Of a stretch of 28,327 bases of DNA, positions 16,168 to 23,586 are shown in pieces. The stretch is taken from the NCBI RefSeq assembly GCF_946221155.1, contig NZ_CAMIAN010000029.1, positions 1 through 28,327 of the forward strand, read 5' to 3'. Source of the stretch: an uncultured Corynebacterium sp. GTDB lineage: Bacteria > Actinomycetota > Actinomycetes > Mycobacteriales > Mycobacteriaceae. The stretch's first letter is position 1. Each line of letters starts with the position of its first letter. The notes under the pieces were generated by a model. It ran no database searches, was not told the origin of the DNA, and was given only the letters and a program-made list of their open reading frames with translations. Both the position numbers and the translations under genes were made by a program.

Positions 16168-17207
16168 AGAACCTGGAGATTGTTCTCCTTGAGAACCTCC
16201 ATGCCACGGGTCGGGTAGTCGGTGATCAGACCGTCGACCTTCGCGTCAATCATCGCCTGCATGTCGGGCTTCTCGTTGACGGTCCACGGCAGAACCTGTA
16301 GGTCGGCCTCGTGGGCAGAGGCCACGCTTTCCGGGGTGACCAGCTTGTAGTGAGGAGACAGGATCTCCGCGCCCAGCTGGTTCGCGGCCTTGTTTACGTC
16401 GCCGCCAACCTTGTCGTAGTCAACGTCACCGATCCACTGGGAGCCGGACTTCCACGTGGTGGCGTCATAAAGAAGGGCCAGAGAGATATCCGGCTGCGCC
16501 TCGCGAACCAGCGGCAGCGAGCGCCAGTCGAAGGACTGGATGGTGGTGCGGGAGGTGGCCTTGTTGGCGCGCACGACCGGCAGGATCGCGTCGACGAATT
16601 CCTTAGGCTCGGCGGACTTCTCGCGATCCTCTGCCTCGATCTTGGTTTCGATGTTGAAGCGCATCTGCGGGTCGACAGCGGCGATGTCGAACACATCTTG
16701 CAGCTGCAACAGTTTGTTTTCTTCCTCGGCCTTCGCATCCGGGAAGTCCTTCAACACCTTGTTGCAGTTCAGAGTCTGCAGCTGGTTCCAGTTCAACTCA
16801 TGGATGAGCTTGCCCACGTAAGGGAACTCTGGGTCGTTTTCGGTGGCGGGCTTGGTGTCGGTGCACTTGTCGGCCTGGATCTCTGGGTCGTGCCAAACAA
16901 CCGGGGTGCCGTCCTCGGCCATTACGATGTCCAGTTCCAGGGTGGATACGCCCATCTTCACGGACTCTTCAAATGCCTTACGGGATTCCTCGGTGTATTC
17001 GCCGCGGCCACCACGGTGGGACTGCAAGTCGAAGCCCTCTGGCTTACTTGGCTCAGGCCTAGAGGAGCCTGCGATGGAGGAGCCGAAATTAAAGGACGAT
17101 CCGGCGATGGAGCCCTGCGCGGCAACTGCGGTGCCGGCGGAACCGAGAGAAACGATGGCGGCCACTGCTGCGGCAGCGGTCTTGCGCCAGGTGAGGGGTG
17201 TCTTCAT
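16164..17207 (-). CDS. glpQ: Secreted glycerophosphodiester phosphodiesterase
   Basis: 347-residue exported GDPD that hydrolyses glycerophosphodiesters to glycerol-3-phosphate and an alcohol. An N-terminal signal peptide (basic MKTPLTWRK, hydrophobic Ala-rich core, AVAAQ cleavage region near residue 30) is followed by a Ser/Gly-rich linker. The catalytic motif is LQSHRGGRGEYTEES, then ELDIVMAEDGTPVVWHD with the metal-binding Glu/Asp and second His; FNIETKIE and the C-terminal LPWTVNEKPDM plus DGLITDYPTR follow. No lipobox cysteine is seen. ATG start with AGGAAAG upstream. Symbol assigned by family role (phosphate/glycerol scavenging). Confidence 0.9.
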   Translation of the reverse strand: MKTPLTWRKTAAAAVAAIVSLGSAGTAVAAQGSIAGSSFNFGSSIAGSSRPEPSKPEGFDLQSHRGGRGEYTEESRKAFEESVKMGVSTLELDIVMAEDGTPVVWHDPEIQADKCTDTKPATENDPEFPYVGKLIHELNWNQLQTLNCNKVLKDFPDAKAEEENKLLQLQDVFDIAAVDPQMRFNIETKIEAEDREKSAEPKEFVDAILPVVRANKATSRTTIQSFDWRSLPLVREAQPDISLALLYDATTWKSGSQWIGDVDYDKVGGDVNKAANQLGAEILSPHYKLVTPESVASAHEADLQVLPWTVNEKPDMQAMIDAKVDGLITDYPTRGMEVLKENNLQVL

Positions 17208-17298
17208 ACTTTCCTAACTGCGAATTGTGAGTGCTGCGGTGGAGTCGTGAAGTAACTCACACAAACTTAACAGTCGTTCAGCTACTCGGCAGCGCGAG

Positions 17299-17901
17299 TT
17301 AGATCCACCCGTTCGTCTTCGCTAGGTGCGCCGCCTCGTAGCGATTCCCCGCGCCCGTCTTAGTCATGATGCTGGAGATGTGATTCCGCACAGTCCCCGG
17401 CGAGAGGTGCAGCGCCTTGGCGATGGCAGGGGAGCTCTTTCCTTCGAATAGCTGCTGGCACACTTCGGTTTCCCTCTCGCTAAGGGGATTATCGGGCGTC
17501 AATAAGCTTTCCTGGGCGAGGGTCGGGTCGATCACGCGCAGGCCGGCATGGACCCGCCGGATAGCATCGGCGAGCTCTTCGGGAGGCGTGTCCTTGACGA
17601 TGAACCCATCCACGCCCACCTCCATCGCACGCTTGACGTACCCGGCCTTGCCGAAGGTCGTCACGATCAGGCAGCGGCACCGATTCCCGGCAAGCTCCTT
17701 CGCAGCATCGATGCCGTTCATCCCAGGCATCTCGATGTCAAGCAGGGCCACGTCGATGGGCTGCTCCTGCACTAGTGCCACGGCCTCGGTCCCGGTCGCA
17801 CATTCGGCAACGACTTCGATGTCCGGCTCAGCGTTGAGCAGCGCGATCAATGCTCCGCGCACCAGCGATTGATCCTCGGCGAGGAGAACTCGAATGGTCA
17901 T
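17299..17901 (-). CDS. Two-component response regulator, NarL/LuxR type (module 1)
   Basis: 200-residue regulator. The receiver domain (1-120) has acidic residues E9/D10, phosphoacceptor D55 in LLDIEMPG, T81 and K103. The HTH_LuxR domain covers about 137-190 (LSERETEVCQQLFEGKSSPAIAKALHLS, then GTVRNHISSIM). It presumably controls the ABC exporter genes of its own operon after phosphorylation by the kinase next to it. The start ATG overlaps the kinase stop as ATGA. It is the last gene of the minus-strand operon ABC ATPase - permease - kinase - regulator. C-terminus NGWI recalls the DesR subgroup. Confidence 0.92.
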   Translation of the reverse strand: MTIRVLLAEDQSLVRGALIALLNAEPDIEVVAECATGTEAVALVQEQPIDVALLDIEMPGMNGIDAAKELAGNRCRCLIVTTFGKAGYVKRAMEVGVDGFIVKDTPPEELADAIRRVHAGLRVIDPTLAQESLLTPDNPLSERETEVCQQLFEGKSSPAIAKALHLSPGTVRNHISSIMTKTGAGNRYEAAHLAKTNGWI

Positions 17902-19025
17902 TGGGCCTTCTCCTTTGCTACTGCGCCGTCGTTTATCAGATCGTCGTCGCCTTCCATAGCGATCAACACCGTACTCAGACCCCGTTCGCGGCGTACGATC
18001 AGCTGCCCGCCGGCTGCCTCGACCCTCTCGCGCAGGCCGGCTAAACCGCCTGTACCCCGCGTGGCTTCACCGCTAAACCCGCAGCCGTCGTCGGTGACCT
18101 GCAGCTTGTCTGCGGTGACGCTCACCCAGCACGTGCTCGCACCGGAGTGCCGCACCACGTTTGTCGTAAGTTCGCGCAGGCCCCAGGAGAACACTGTGTC
18201 GTGTGCGCCCGGTGCCTGCAGGAGCTCGGGTAGATGCGCGGTGACGCCCTTAGTTTCCAAAGCCCGGCGCGCCGCCTGCAGCTCACCGGCGAAGGTGGGG
18301 GTGCGCATGCGGGTGACTGTCGAGCGCACTTCCGCCAAGGCCAGGCGGGAGAGGTCGCTGATCTCCTTGAGCTCCTGTTTAGCCTGCTCGGGGTTGTTAT
18401 CTATTGCCCGTCGAGCAACTTCGGACTTCAGGTTGATCACCGTCAGCGAGTGGCCCAGCAGGTCGTGCACATCCGTTGCGATATCTTCCCGCTGCTGCGC
18501 CAGGTCCAACTCGTGCCGCAGCTTGTGGCGGGATTCATCGTATTGGCTGAAGATCCCAAGTGCGACGAGCATCAGCGGCATGCCGAAAAGGGTGAATGCA
18601 GCCCAGGTAAGGTCGTCCGGCGACCAGTTCCACACAGTGACAGTCCCGAGTACACCCGTCGCCACCACGATCGGCAGCGCCTTTCGTAGCGTCACCGTGA
18701 ATCCCAACATCGCGGCCAGGTAGGGAGCAAAGGACACCGCGCCAGACTTCATCGCGGGCACGCTGGCCAACGCAATGGCCAGCAGTACGCCCCAGCGCAG
18801 CAGTGCCCGCGCAAGTGTTCCCCAGTTGCGTGGAAAGTATCCCAGCGAGCCGAAGGCATAGAAGTAGAAAGCACCGAAAGCCAGCAGGCATACTGTCATC
18901 CAGACTTTCGCCGTAGTGGAGAATCCTTCCCCCGTGTAAACCTGCAGAGCGACGGGCACCAGGAATATCAGCCAAATCGAAGCGAAGATGGCGGAGTTCA
19001 GCCGGAACCCGTCGAAAGGGCGCAT
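17898..19025 (-). CDS. Sensor histidine kinase, HPK7/DesK type (module 1)
   Basis: 375-residue membrane kinase. Four to six membrane helices span residues 10-160 with hardly any extracellular domain, a layout typical of kinases that sense membrane state or work with an ABC transporter. The dimerisation/phosphoacceptor HisKA_3 domain has H187 in DVHDLLGHSLTVINLK. The ATPase domain carries RELTTNVVRHSG (N box), DDGCGF and GTGGLAGLRERV. ATG at 19025 is chosen since it overlaps the permease stop in TAATG; a longer frame extends into the permease gene without a good start. Confidence 0.92.
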   Translation of the reverse strand: MRPFDGFRLNSAIFASIWLIFLVPVALQVYTGEGFSTTAKVWMTVCLLAFGAFYFYAFGSLGYFPRNWGTLARALLRWGVLLAIALASVPAMKSGAVSFAPYLAAMLGFTVTLRKALPIVVATGVLGTVTVWNWSPDDLTWAAFTLFGMPLMLVALGIFSQYDESRHKLRHELDLAQQREDIATDVHDLLGHSLTVINLKSEVARRAIDNNPEQAKQELKEISDLSRLALAEVRSTVTRMRTPTFAGELQAARRALETKGVTAHLPELLQAPGAHDTVFSWGLRELTTNVVRHSGASTCWVSVTADKLQVTDDGCGFSGEATRGTGGLAGLRERVEAAGGQLIVRRERGLSTVLIAMEGDDDLINDGAVAKEKAQ

Positions 19026-19786
19026 TAGCTGCGTTCCTTGTCGCGCTTGCCCATCAGCAGGCAGAAGCCTACGAAGATCGCCGTCCATACCGCGATGCTA
19101 ACCCAGGCGTACCACATCGGGTCGTACATAAAACCATCATCAAGCAGTTGCGCACCTTCGGCCAGAGGCCAGCGAACCAGCATCATCGCCCCGTACATCG
19201 GAGTGAAACGGCCCACCTGCAGCAGCGATCCGCTTAGTGGCATGAACACATTGGCGGCGAAGGCCAGTATCACGATGGAGGCAGTGGCGATGGCCACCGT
19301 ATTCTCCTTCGGAATAGTCAGCGTCCATGCCAAGCCGTAGAAGCCGAAGGGGATGGCGCACAGTACACATGCGACAAAACTCAGCGCCCACTGGTCGGGC
19401 TGCATCTTTGCATTGGTCAGTCCGCCGACTATAAACACGGCCACGATCGGCAGCACCGCACGCACGGCGATGCTAAGGCCATTGGCGAAGGCTAGCTGCC
19501 ACGGGCGCAGGGGAGTAAGGGCAAGCTGCCTGCCCCAACCACTACGGTTATCTGTCACCGACATTCCCGCAGCGCCGACGGCACCAACCACTCCCGCGTA
19601 GAAAGCCATGCCCAGCATGACGAACGCGGAGACGTTACCGCCGTTCATTTCCTGATCGCCATATTCCTGCATTGCGCCGAAAATCAGGTAGAAGAAGATT
19701 GGCAGACCGACGCTGAAGAATAAGGTGGTCATGTCCCGGCGCAGGCGTAGCAGCTCGTGGCCGGCGAATTTTAGTGTGGTGCTCAT
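19025..19786 (-). CDS. ABC-2 type transporter permease (module 1)
   Basis: 253-residue membrane protein with six predicted membrane segments, the ABC-2 layout: cytosolic start HELLRLRRDMTTLFFSVGLPIFFYLIF, then hydrophobic stretches to the C-terminal AWVSIAVWTAIFVGFCLLMG. It would dimerise and pair with the ATPase encoded upstream, 2 nt away. Substrate is unknown; related ATPase/permease/kinase/regulator sets (for example Bacillus YvfRS-YvfTU) export or confer resistance to antimicrobial compounds or act in membrane homeostasis. The stop overlaps the kinase start. Confidence 0.88.
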   Translation of the reverse strand: MSTTLKFAGHELLRLRRDMTTLFFSVGLPIFFYLIFGAMQEYGDQEMNGGNVSAFVMLGMAFYAGVVGAVGAAGMSVTDNRSGWGRQLALTPLRPWQLAFANGLSIAVRAVLPIVAVFIVGGLTNAKMQPDQWALSFVACVLCAIPFGFYGLAWTLTIPKENTVAIATASIVILAFAANVFMPLSGSLLQVGRFTPMYGAMMLVRWPLAEGAQLLDDGFMYDPMWYAWVSIAVWTAIFVGFCLLMGKRDKERS

Positions 19787-19788
19787 TG

Positions 19789-20706
19789 CTAGGCCTCCTG
19801 GTTTTCGTTCGTCAGCGCAAGGAACGTGTCCTCTAGGCTGTGGCTAGTGATGTCGAGATCGCGGGCGTCAGTTTCTGTCAACAGGTACCGGGCAAGCGCG
19901 TCAGAGTCGTTGGTCGTCATACGCAGGCGACGGCCGTTTACTTCGCTCTTTATGACGCCCCTAAGTCCCGACAGCTCGGGGAATCCTCCCGGGAACTCGG
20001 CGCTGACTACGCGGTTGGCGCTCAGGTTTCGCAGTTCGTCAGTGGTGCCGTCGGCGATGATCTCGCCCTTATTCATCAGCACAATGCGCTGGGCGAAGTT
20101 TTCTGCTTCCTCTAGGTAGTGGGTGGCAAAGATGATCGTGCGGCCCAGCTGCGCCTGGTGCTTCATGGAGTCCCAGAAGCGGTGGCGAGCGGCGGCGTCC
20201 ATACCAGCGGTCGGCTCGTCGAGGATGAGGATGTCCGGGTTGCCGAGGATGGCCAGGGCGAAGCGAAGGCGCTGCTGCTCGCCGCCGGAGCATTTGCCTA
20301 CGCGGCGCTTGTAGATGGGGTCCAGGTTGGCCTGCTCGATAACCGCTTCGAGCGGTAGGTGCTCGGGGGATGTGGCGGCGATCATCTCCACCGTGTCCTT
20401 CACGGTCAGTTCGTGGAGTAGGCCACCGGTCTGCATCAATGCGCTGATGTTTTGGTTGTACACCGCTTGCTTGGGGGCTTGGCCCATAACTTTCACTGTG
20501 CCGGCGGTCGGAGACGTAAGCCCCAGGATCAGGTCCACCAGAGTGGTCTTGCCCGCGCCGTTGGTGCCGAGCAGAGCGATGATCTCGCCCGGGCGAACGC
20601 TTAAGCTCACGTCCTTCAGCGCGTGCACCGGTTGGTTGGAACGTGGCTTGAAGGTCTTGCTGATTCCTCTAACTTCTATGGCGTGTGTCAGCTGTGTTGT
20701 ACTCAT
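19789..20706 (-). CDS. ABC transporter ATP-binding protein (module 1)
   Basis: 305-residue DrrA-like ATPase. Walker A GTNGAGKTT, Q-loop region SALMQTGGLLHELTV, signature CSGGEQQRLRFAL (leading Cys-Ser instead of Leu-Ser), Walker B ILILDEPTAGMD and the H-loop ATHYLEEAE are all present, with a C-terminal regulatory segment after residue 220. ATG 20706 (MSTTQLTHAIEV) is chosen; the frame extends 28 codons upstream through a region with inverted repeats that is more likely promoter. First gene of the minus-strand operon. Confidence 0.92.
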   Translation of the reverse strand: MSTTQLTHAIEVRGISKTFKPRSNQPVHALKDVSLSVRPGEIIALLGTNGAGKTTLVDLILGLTSPTAGTVKVMGQAPKQAVYNQNISALMQTGGLLHELTVKDTVEMIAATSPEHLPLEAVIEQANLDPIYKRRVGKCSGGEQQRLRFALAILGNPDILILDEPTAGMDAAARHRFWDSMKHQAQLGRTIIFATHYLEEAENFAQRIVLMNKGEIIADGTTDELRNLSANRVVSAEFPGGFPELSGLRGVIKSEVNGRRLRMTTNDSDALARYLLTETDARDLDITSHSLEDTFLALTNENQEA

Positions 20707-20747
20707 GGTCTTCACGCTATTTCGGGCTTGAAAAGTGCACGCATAGT

Positions 20748-20793
20748 TTTCGTCACGAAATGCACCATGACGTTTGTCATGGGCTGTCATGGG
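20748..20793. promoter_or_regulatory. Candidate operator upstream of ABC module 1
   Basis: Between the divergent ABC ATPase and mannosyltransferase genes lie TTTCGTCACGAAA (20748-20760, perfect 6-bp inverted repeat), CCATGAC-gttt-GTCATGG (20765-20782, 7-bp inverted repeat) and a further GTCATGG at 20786-20792, exactly one helical turn (10 bp) after the previous half-site. This clustering is typical of dimeric LuxR-type regulator binding. The module 1 response regulator is the natural candidate ligand (inference). Confidence 0.5.
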
Positions 20794-20819
20794 TGCTGTA
20801 AAAATTCTTCTTTTTCTTA

Positions 20820-20849
20820 GTTGCTAGGTCGTGGTAACCAAAAAGCAAC
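20820..20849. promoter_or_regulatory. Inverted repeat upstream of the mannosyltransferase
   Basis: GTTGCT (20820-20825) and AGCAAC (20844-20849) form a 6-bp inverted repeat with an 18-nt spacer containing GGTAACC. It ends 24 nt before the ATG. It may be an operator or leader hairpin for the plus-strand gene. Confidence 0.3.
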
Positions 20850-20873
20850 GATTTGCGTTTTAAAGTAAACGAG

Positions 20874-22187
20874 ATGAGTCTTACAGCTTCCACCAGTTCG
20901 CGCGGCGCCTCCAAGAGGCTGCCGGGCGCCTTTGGTGCGTTTGTGGCTTTCACTCTTCTCGCTGCGTACGCGGTGTATCGGCTTACCTTGCCAGAGGTTC
21001 GTGCTTACTGGTACACGAACCTCTTCAAGTGGCCGACGGACTTCAAGGTCTATTACAACGCGGCGGTGGCGCTGAACAGTGGCCAGGAGCTGTACTCCCA
21101 GCCTTTCGTCGGGGGCCTTCCATTTACGTATCCGCCCTTTTCCGGCGTGATTTTCAGGGTGCTGCCGCTTGCACCGTTCGAGATTGCGGCAGGTATCTGG
21201 CTAGGCCTTACCGCGTTGGTGCTGTTTGCGGTGATCGTCGGGGTCTTCCGCGAGCGCGGTTATGCCTGGTCCCCGGGGTTGATACTCGTTTCCCTAGCAG
21301 CGCTGGTCGCCTCGTTCCACCTGGCACCGGTCTTCGGCACTTTCTTCTGGGGCCAGATCAATATCTTCCTCATGGGCTTGATTGCCCTGGATTTCCTACG
21401 TCGGCGCACTGGCAACAAAGCCGGTGGCGTCTTCAGTGGTTTGGCCGCCGGCATTAAGCTCACCCCGGTCTTCTTTTACCTGCCGTTGTTGCTGGGCAAG
21501 CGCTGGCGCGCGATGGCCTATATGACCGCCACGCTCCTGGCGACCGTCGTCATCGGCTTTCTTTTCGTCCCGGACGCCAATTCCTTCTGGCAGACCAAAA
21601 TCTTCGAAACCCAGCGCATTGGCGGTAAGGACAACCCGGGCGCGCAGTCCCTCGGCGCCGTCTTGCACCGCCTGGGCTACGACAACACCGTACTGTGGCT
21701 CGTTTGCGTGGTCGCCATCGTCGCGCTGTACAGCATCGTGGTGTTGGGGTGTTACCGTCGCGGTAACTACTCGATGATCATGGCCCTTGGCGGAATTGTT
21801 GCCTGCATTATCTCGCCGTTTAGCTGGTACCACCACTGGGTGTTTTTGGTGCCGCTCTTTGTCGTATTTCTGGACGCCGGGTTCCAGCTCGTACAGGCCG
21901 TATCAGAAAAGTTGAAGGGCGCGCTGGGATGGGTTGTCGAGCAGCTGCTGAGCTTTGCGGCAGTGGCGGTGCTGACTGTCGTATTCCTGCCTTTTGTCAG
22001 CAACTCCACTTCTCGCCGGCTCGGTTTCTTCGGCCAGAGCGTGGCCCACAATAACCCGCTTTGGCAGGGCGCCTTCACCTTCATGGGCGTGGCCTTCATC
22101 GTGATTGCCGCAGCGTACTACGCGGTCCGGTACTTCATGGACCGACGCACTACTGGAACCGAGCGCGACGCTGTTGATTCTCTGTAG
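20874..22187 (+). CDS. GT87 (DUF2029) polyprenol-phosphate mannosyltransferase-like protein
   Basis: 437-residue GT-C glycosyltransferase with roughly nine to eleven membrane helices. The GT87 fingerprint is clear: WPTDFKVYYNAAVALNSGQELY with the catalytic-type Asp in the first extracytoplasmic loop, then LPFTYPPFSGVIF; GQINIFLMGLIALDFL and GIKLTPVFFYLPLLL follow. Family members (PimE, MptC and relatives) transfer mannose or arabinose from decaprenyl phosphate to PIM, lipomannan or related envelope glycans in Corynebacteriales; the exact acceptor cannot be told. ATG 20874 (MSLTAS) is preferred to TTG 20853, although no SD is evident. It is divergent from the ABC module 1 operon. Confidence 0.85.
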   Translation: MSLTASTSSRGASKRLPGAFGAFVAFTLLAAYAVYRLTLPEVRAYWYTNLFKWPTDFKVYYNAAVALNSGQELYSQPFVGGLPFTYPPFSGVIFRVLPLAPFEIAAGIWLGLTALVLFAVIVGVFRERGYAWSPGLILVSLAALVASFHLAPVFGTFFWGQINIFLMGLIALDFLRRRTGNKAGGVFSGLAAGIKLTPVFFYLPLLLGKRWRAMAYMTATLLATVVIGFLFVPDANSFWQTKIFETQRIGGKDNPGAQSLGAVLHRLGYDNTVLWLVCVVAIVALYSIVVLGCYRRGNYSMIMALGGIVACIISPFSWYHHWVFLVPLFVVFLDAGFQLVQAVSEKLKGALGWVVEQLLSFAAVAVLTVVFLPFVSNSTSRRLGFFGQSVAHNNPLWQGAFTFMGVAFIVIAAAYYAVRYFMDRRTTGTERDAVDSL

Positions 22188-22229
22188 GGGTGCGCTCGGC
22201 AGAGTGTTTGGTCTGCCGAACTTCTGACG

Positions 22230-22268
22230 TTGACGACACCTCACATGTGACGTACAGTTTCCTGTACA
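22230..22268 (+). promoter_or_regulatory. Promoter and autoregulatory operator of the YefM-YoeB pair
   Basis: TTGACG (22230-22235) and TACAGT (22253-22258) are separated by 17 bp, a good promoter. A perfect palindrome TCACATGTGA lies at 22241-22250 in the spacer. GTACAG-tttc-CTGTAC at 22252-22267 overlaps the -10 and contains a TGTACA hexamer (22263-22268), the core motif of known YefM-YoeB operators. Repression by the antitoxin or toxin-antitoxin complex is therefore likely. Confidence 0.65.
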
Positions 22269-22279
22269 GGAGGTGCGCT

Positions 22280-22534
22280 GTGAAAACGTTTAGTTATACC
22301 GAATCCCGCGCGAACTACGCGAAGGTGCTCAGCGATGTTGTCGACAATCGCGAGGAAGCGATCATTTCCCGGGCTGGTCACGAGGACGTCGTGATCGTTT
22401 CGCTTTCCGAGTACGAATCGCTGCGAGAAACTGCTTACCTTCTGCGCTCTCCCGAGAACGCTCGCCGCCTCCTCGGTTCCATTGACAATCTGGAGCGGGG
22501 GCGCGGCGCCCACCACGACCTTATTGAGGACTAA
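22280..22534 (+). CDS. yefM: Antitoxin, YefM/Phd family
   Basis: 84-residue Phd/YefM antitoxin that binds YoeB and represses the operon. The N-terminal DNA-binding fold is typical: KTFSYTESRANYAKVLSDVVD, then REEAIISRAGHEDVVIVSLSEYESLRETAYLL; the acidic C-terminal tail wraps the toxin. The start is GTG at 22280, 6 nt after a perfect AGGAGG (22268-22273); a longer frame from 22190 lacks this. The TAA overlaps the toxin start (TAATG). Confidence 0.92.
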   Translation: MKTFSYTESRANYAKVLSDVVDNREEAIISRAGHEDVVIVSLSEYESLRETAYLLRSPENARRLLGSIDNLERGRGAHHDLIED

Positions 22535-22794
22535 TGATTCTCGTTTGGGATGAGTCTGCCTGGGAGGACTACTTGTGGTGGCAGACGGCAGATCGCCGCA
22601 CCCTGAAGAGAATCAACCGGCTTATTAAAGACATTGCCCGCAACGGAAACGAGGGTATCGGCAAGCCTGAAGCCCTAAAGCACGGCCTCTCTGGCTATTG
22701 GTCGAGGCGGATCACTGACGAGCACCGCCTGGTGTACAAGGTTGTGGACGGAGAGATTCGCATCGCGGCTTGTCGATACCACTACGGGGGCTGA
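22534..22794 (+). CDS. yoeB: Toxin, YoeB/Txe family mRNA interferase
   Basis: 86-residue RelE-superfamily endoribonuclease that cuts mRNA in the ribosomal A site. It shows the YoeB pattern: WDESAWEDYLWWQ near the N-terminus, INRLIKDIARNG, GIGKPEALKHGLSGYWSRRI, then DEHRLVYKV and the C-terminal CRYHYGG. The conserved catalytic-region residues (E47-like Glu in KPEAL, Arg in HRLVY, His-Tyr at the end) are present, so the toxin looks intact. It starts in the last base of the antitoxin stop. Confidence 0.93.
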   Translation: MILVWDESAWEDYLWWQTADRRTLKRINRLIKDIARNGNEGIGKPEALKHGLSGYWSRRITDEHRLVYKVVDGEIRIAACRYHYGG

Positions 22795-22795
22795 C

Positions 22796-23383
22796 TTAGA
22801 ACGGGTAGTCCGTGGCGTCGGGCGTCAAGAAAAGAACGCCAACGACCGTGCCTTCTCGGCTGACGGCGATCCGAGACATCAGTTCGCCGGCTTCGTGGTT
22901 GAGCGTCGAGACGACGACAGAGGTGCCCGTGCTTTTTGTGGAGAGTGCTTCTGACGCCGGTGCCGCGTTGCGGTCTCCCTTAATGGGGACGATCGTCTGG
23001 TCGGTGATCTCCTGGAGCTCGCCGAAGTCGGTCAGGATTGATGTCCACACGTCCACGATGACGGACCAGGGGAGGTCCTCGCGGACGTGAGGATCGAGCA
23101 TTTCAACGGTTTCTGCCTCTTCGCCCTTTGCAATGTGGCGAATGAGCTTGTCTGAGATCTCTGGGAGCTTGTCGGTTGATACTGGGGCCATGGTTTCTCC
23201 TGTGAAGGGGTTTCGCACCGCGCCGAATCGTTTGAAAGCTGCCTGGCGGGAAACATTGAGCGCTTGCCCAATGTCCGCCCATGAATGTCCCGCATTCCTT
23301 GCTTGCGCGACGGCATCTTCCAATTCGTGTTCGGCGAGGCTGACTGCTTGCAGTGTGTGTCGGATATTTGTCAATGGATCCAT
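22796..23383 (-). CDS. HTH regulator fused to a DUF3887-like domain
   Basis: 195-residue protein. Residues about 15-55 form a helix-turn-helix (AVAQARNAGHSWADIGQAL, NVSRQAAFKRFG). Residues about 75-195 resemble DUF3887, a small NTF2-like domain often found in actinobacterial secreted or sensor proteins; here it is cytosolic. A one-component, ligand-sensing regulator is inferred. The ATG at 23383 has no SD; the transcript may be leaderless, or the start may differ. The gene converges on yoeB with one base between the stop codons. GTCAAC repeats upstream may be its own operator. Confidence 0.75.
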   Translation of the reverse strand: MDPLTNIRHTLQAVSLAEHELEDAVAQARNAGHSWADIGQALNVSRQAAFKRFGAVRNPFTGETMAPVSTDKLPEISDKLIRHIAKGEEAETVEMLDPHVREDLPWSVIVDVWTSILTDFGELQEITDQTIVPIKGDRNAAPASEALSTKSTGTSVVVSTLNHEAGELMSRIAVSREGTVVGVLFLTPDATDYPF

Positions 23384-23391
23384 GACCGTAA

Positions 23392-23420
23392 GTCAACCAT
23401 GGGTTGACGCTGGTGTCAAC
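23392..23420. promoter_or_regulatory. GTCAAC repeat operator candidate
   Basis: GTCAACC-atg-GGTTGAC (23392-23408) is a perfect 7-bp inverted repeat and a third GTCAAC is at 23415-23420. On the minus strand the distal copy contains TTGACA, a good -35 hexamer. The cluster lies just upstream of the HTH-DUF3887-like gene, so autoregulation is likely (inference). Confidence 0.5.
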
Positions 23421-23586
23421 TATAGGTTTACAGGTTTTGCTTTAGCTGGTGGATCGGTAAAGCATCTGGAGGTATTCTGCAGCTCAGCGCCAGCTCGGTA
23501 CCCGCGCCGATAGTAACTCCGGTGCAGCTGTTCCTAGTCTGGCGTGAGGATGAGGTTAAAACGATAGAGGAAGTTAATAGCCCGTC

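Noticed and set aside
20707..20790. 28-codon N-terminal extension of the module 1 ATPase
   Set aside because: It crosses a dense set of inverted repeats, and the family start fits MSTTQL at 20706.
23421..23460. Possible second copy of the tRNA-Pro 3' end (attR) near the left edge of module 2
   Set aside because: The match around ACAGGTTTTG is only about 9 of 10 bases and does not extend; chance level.
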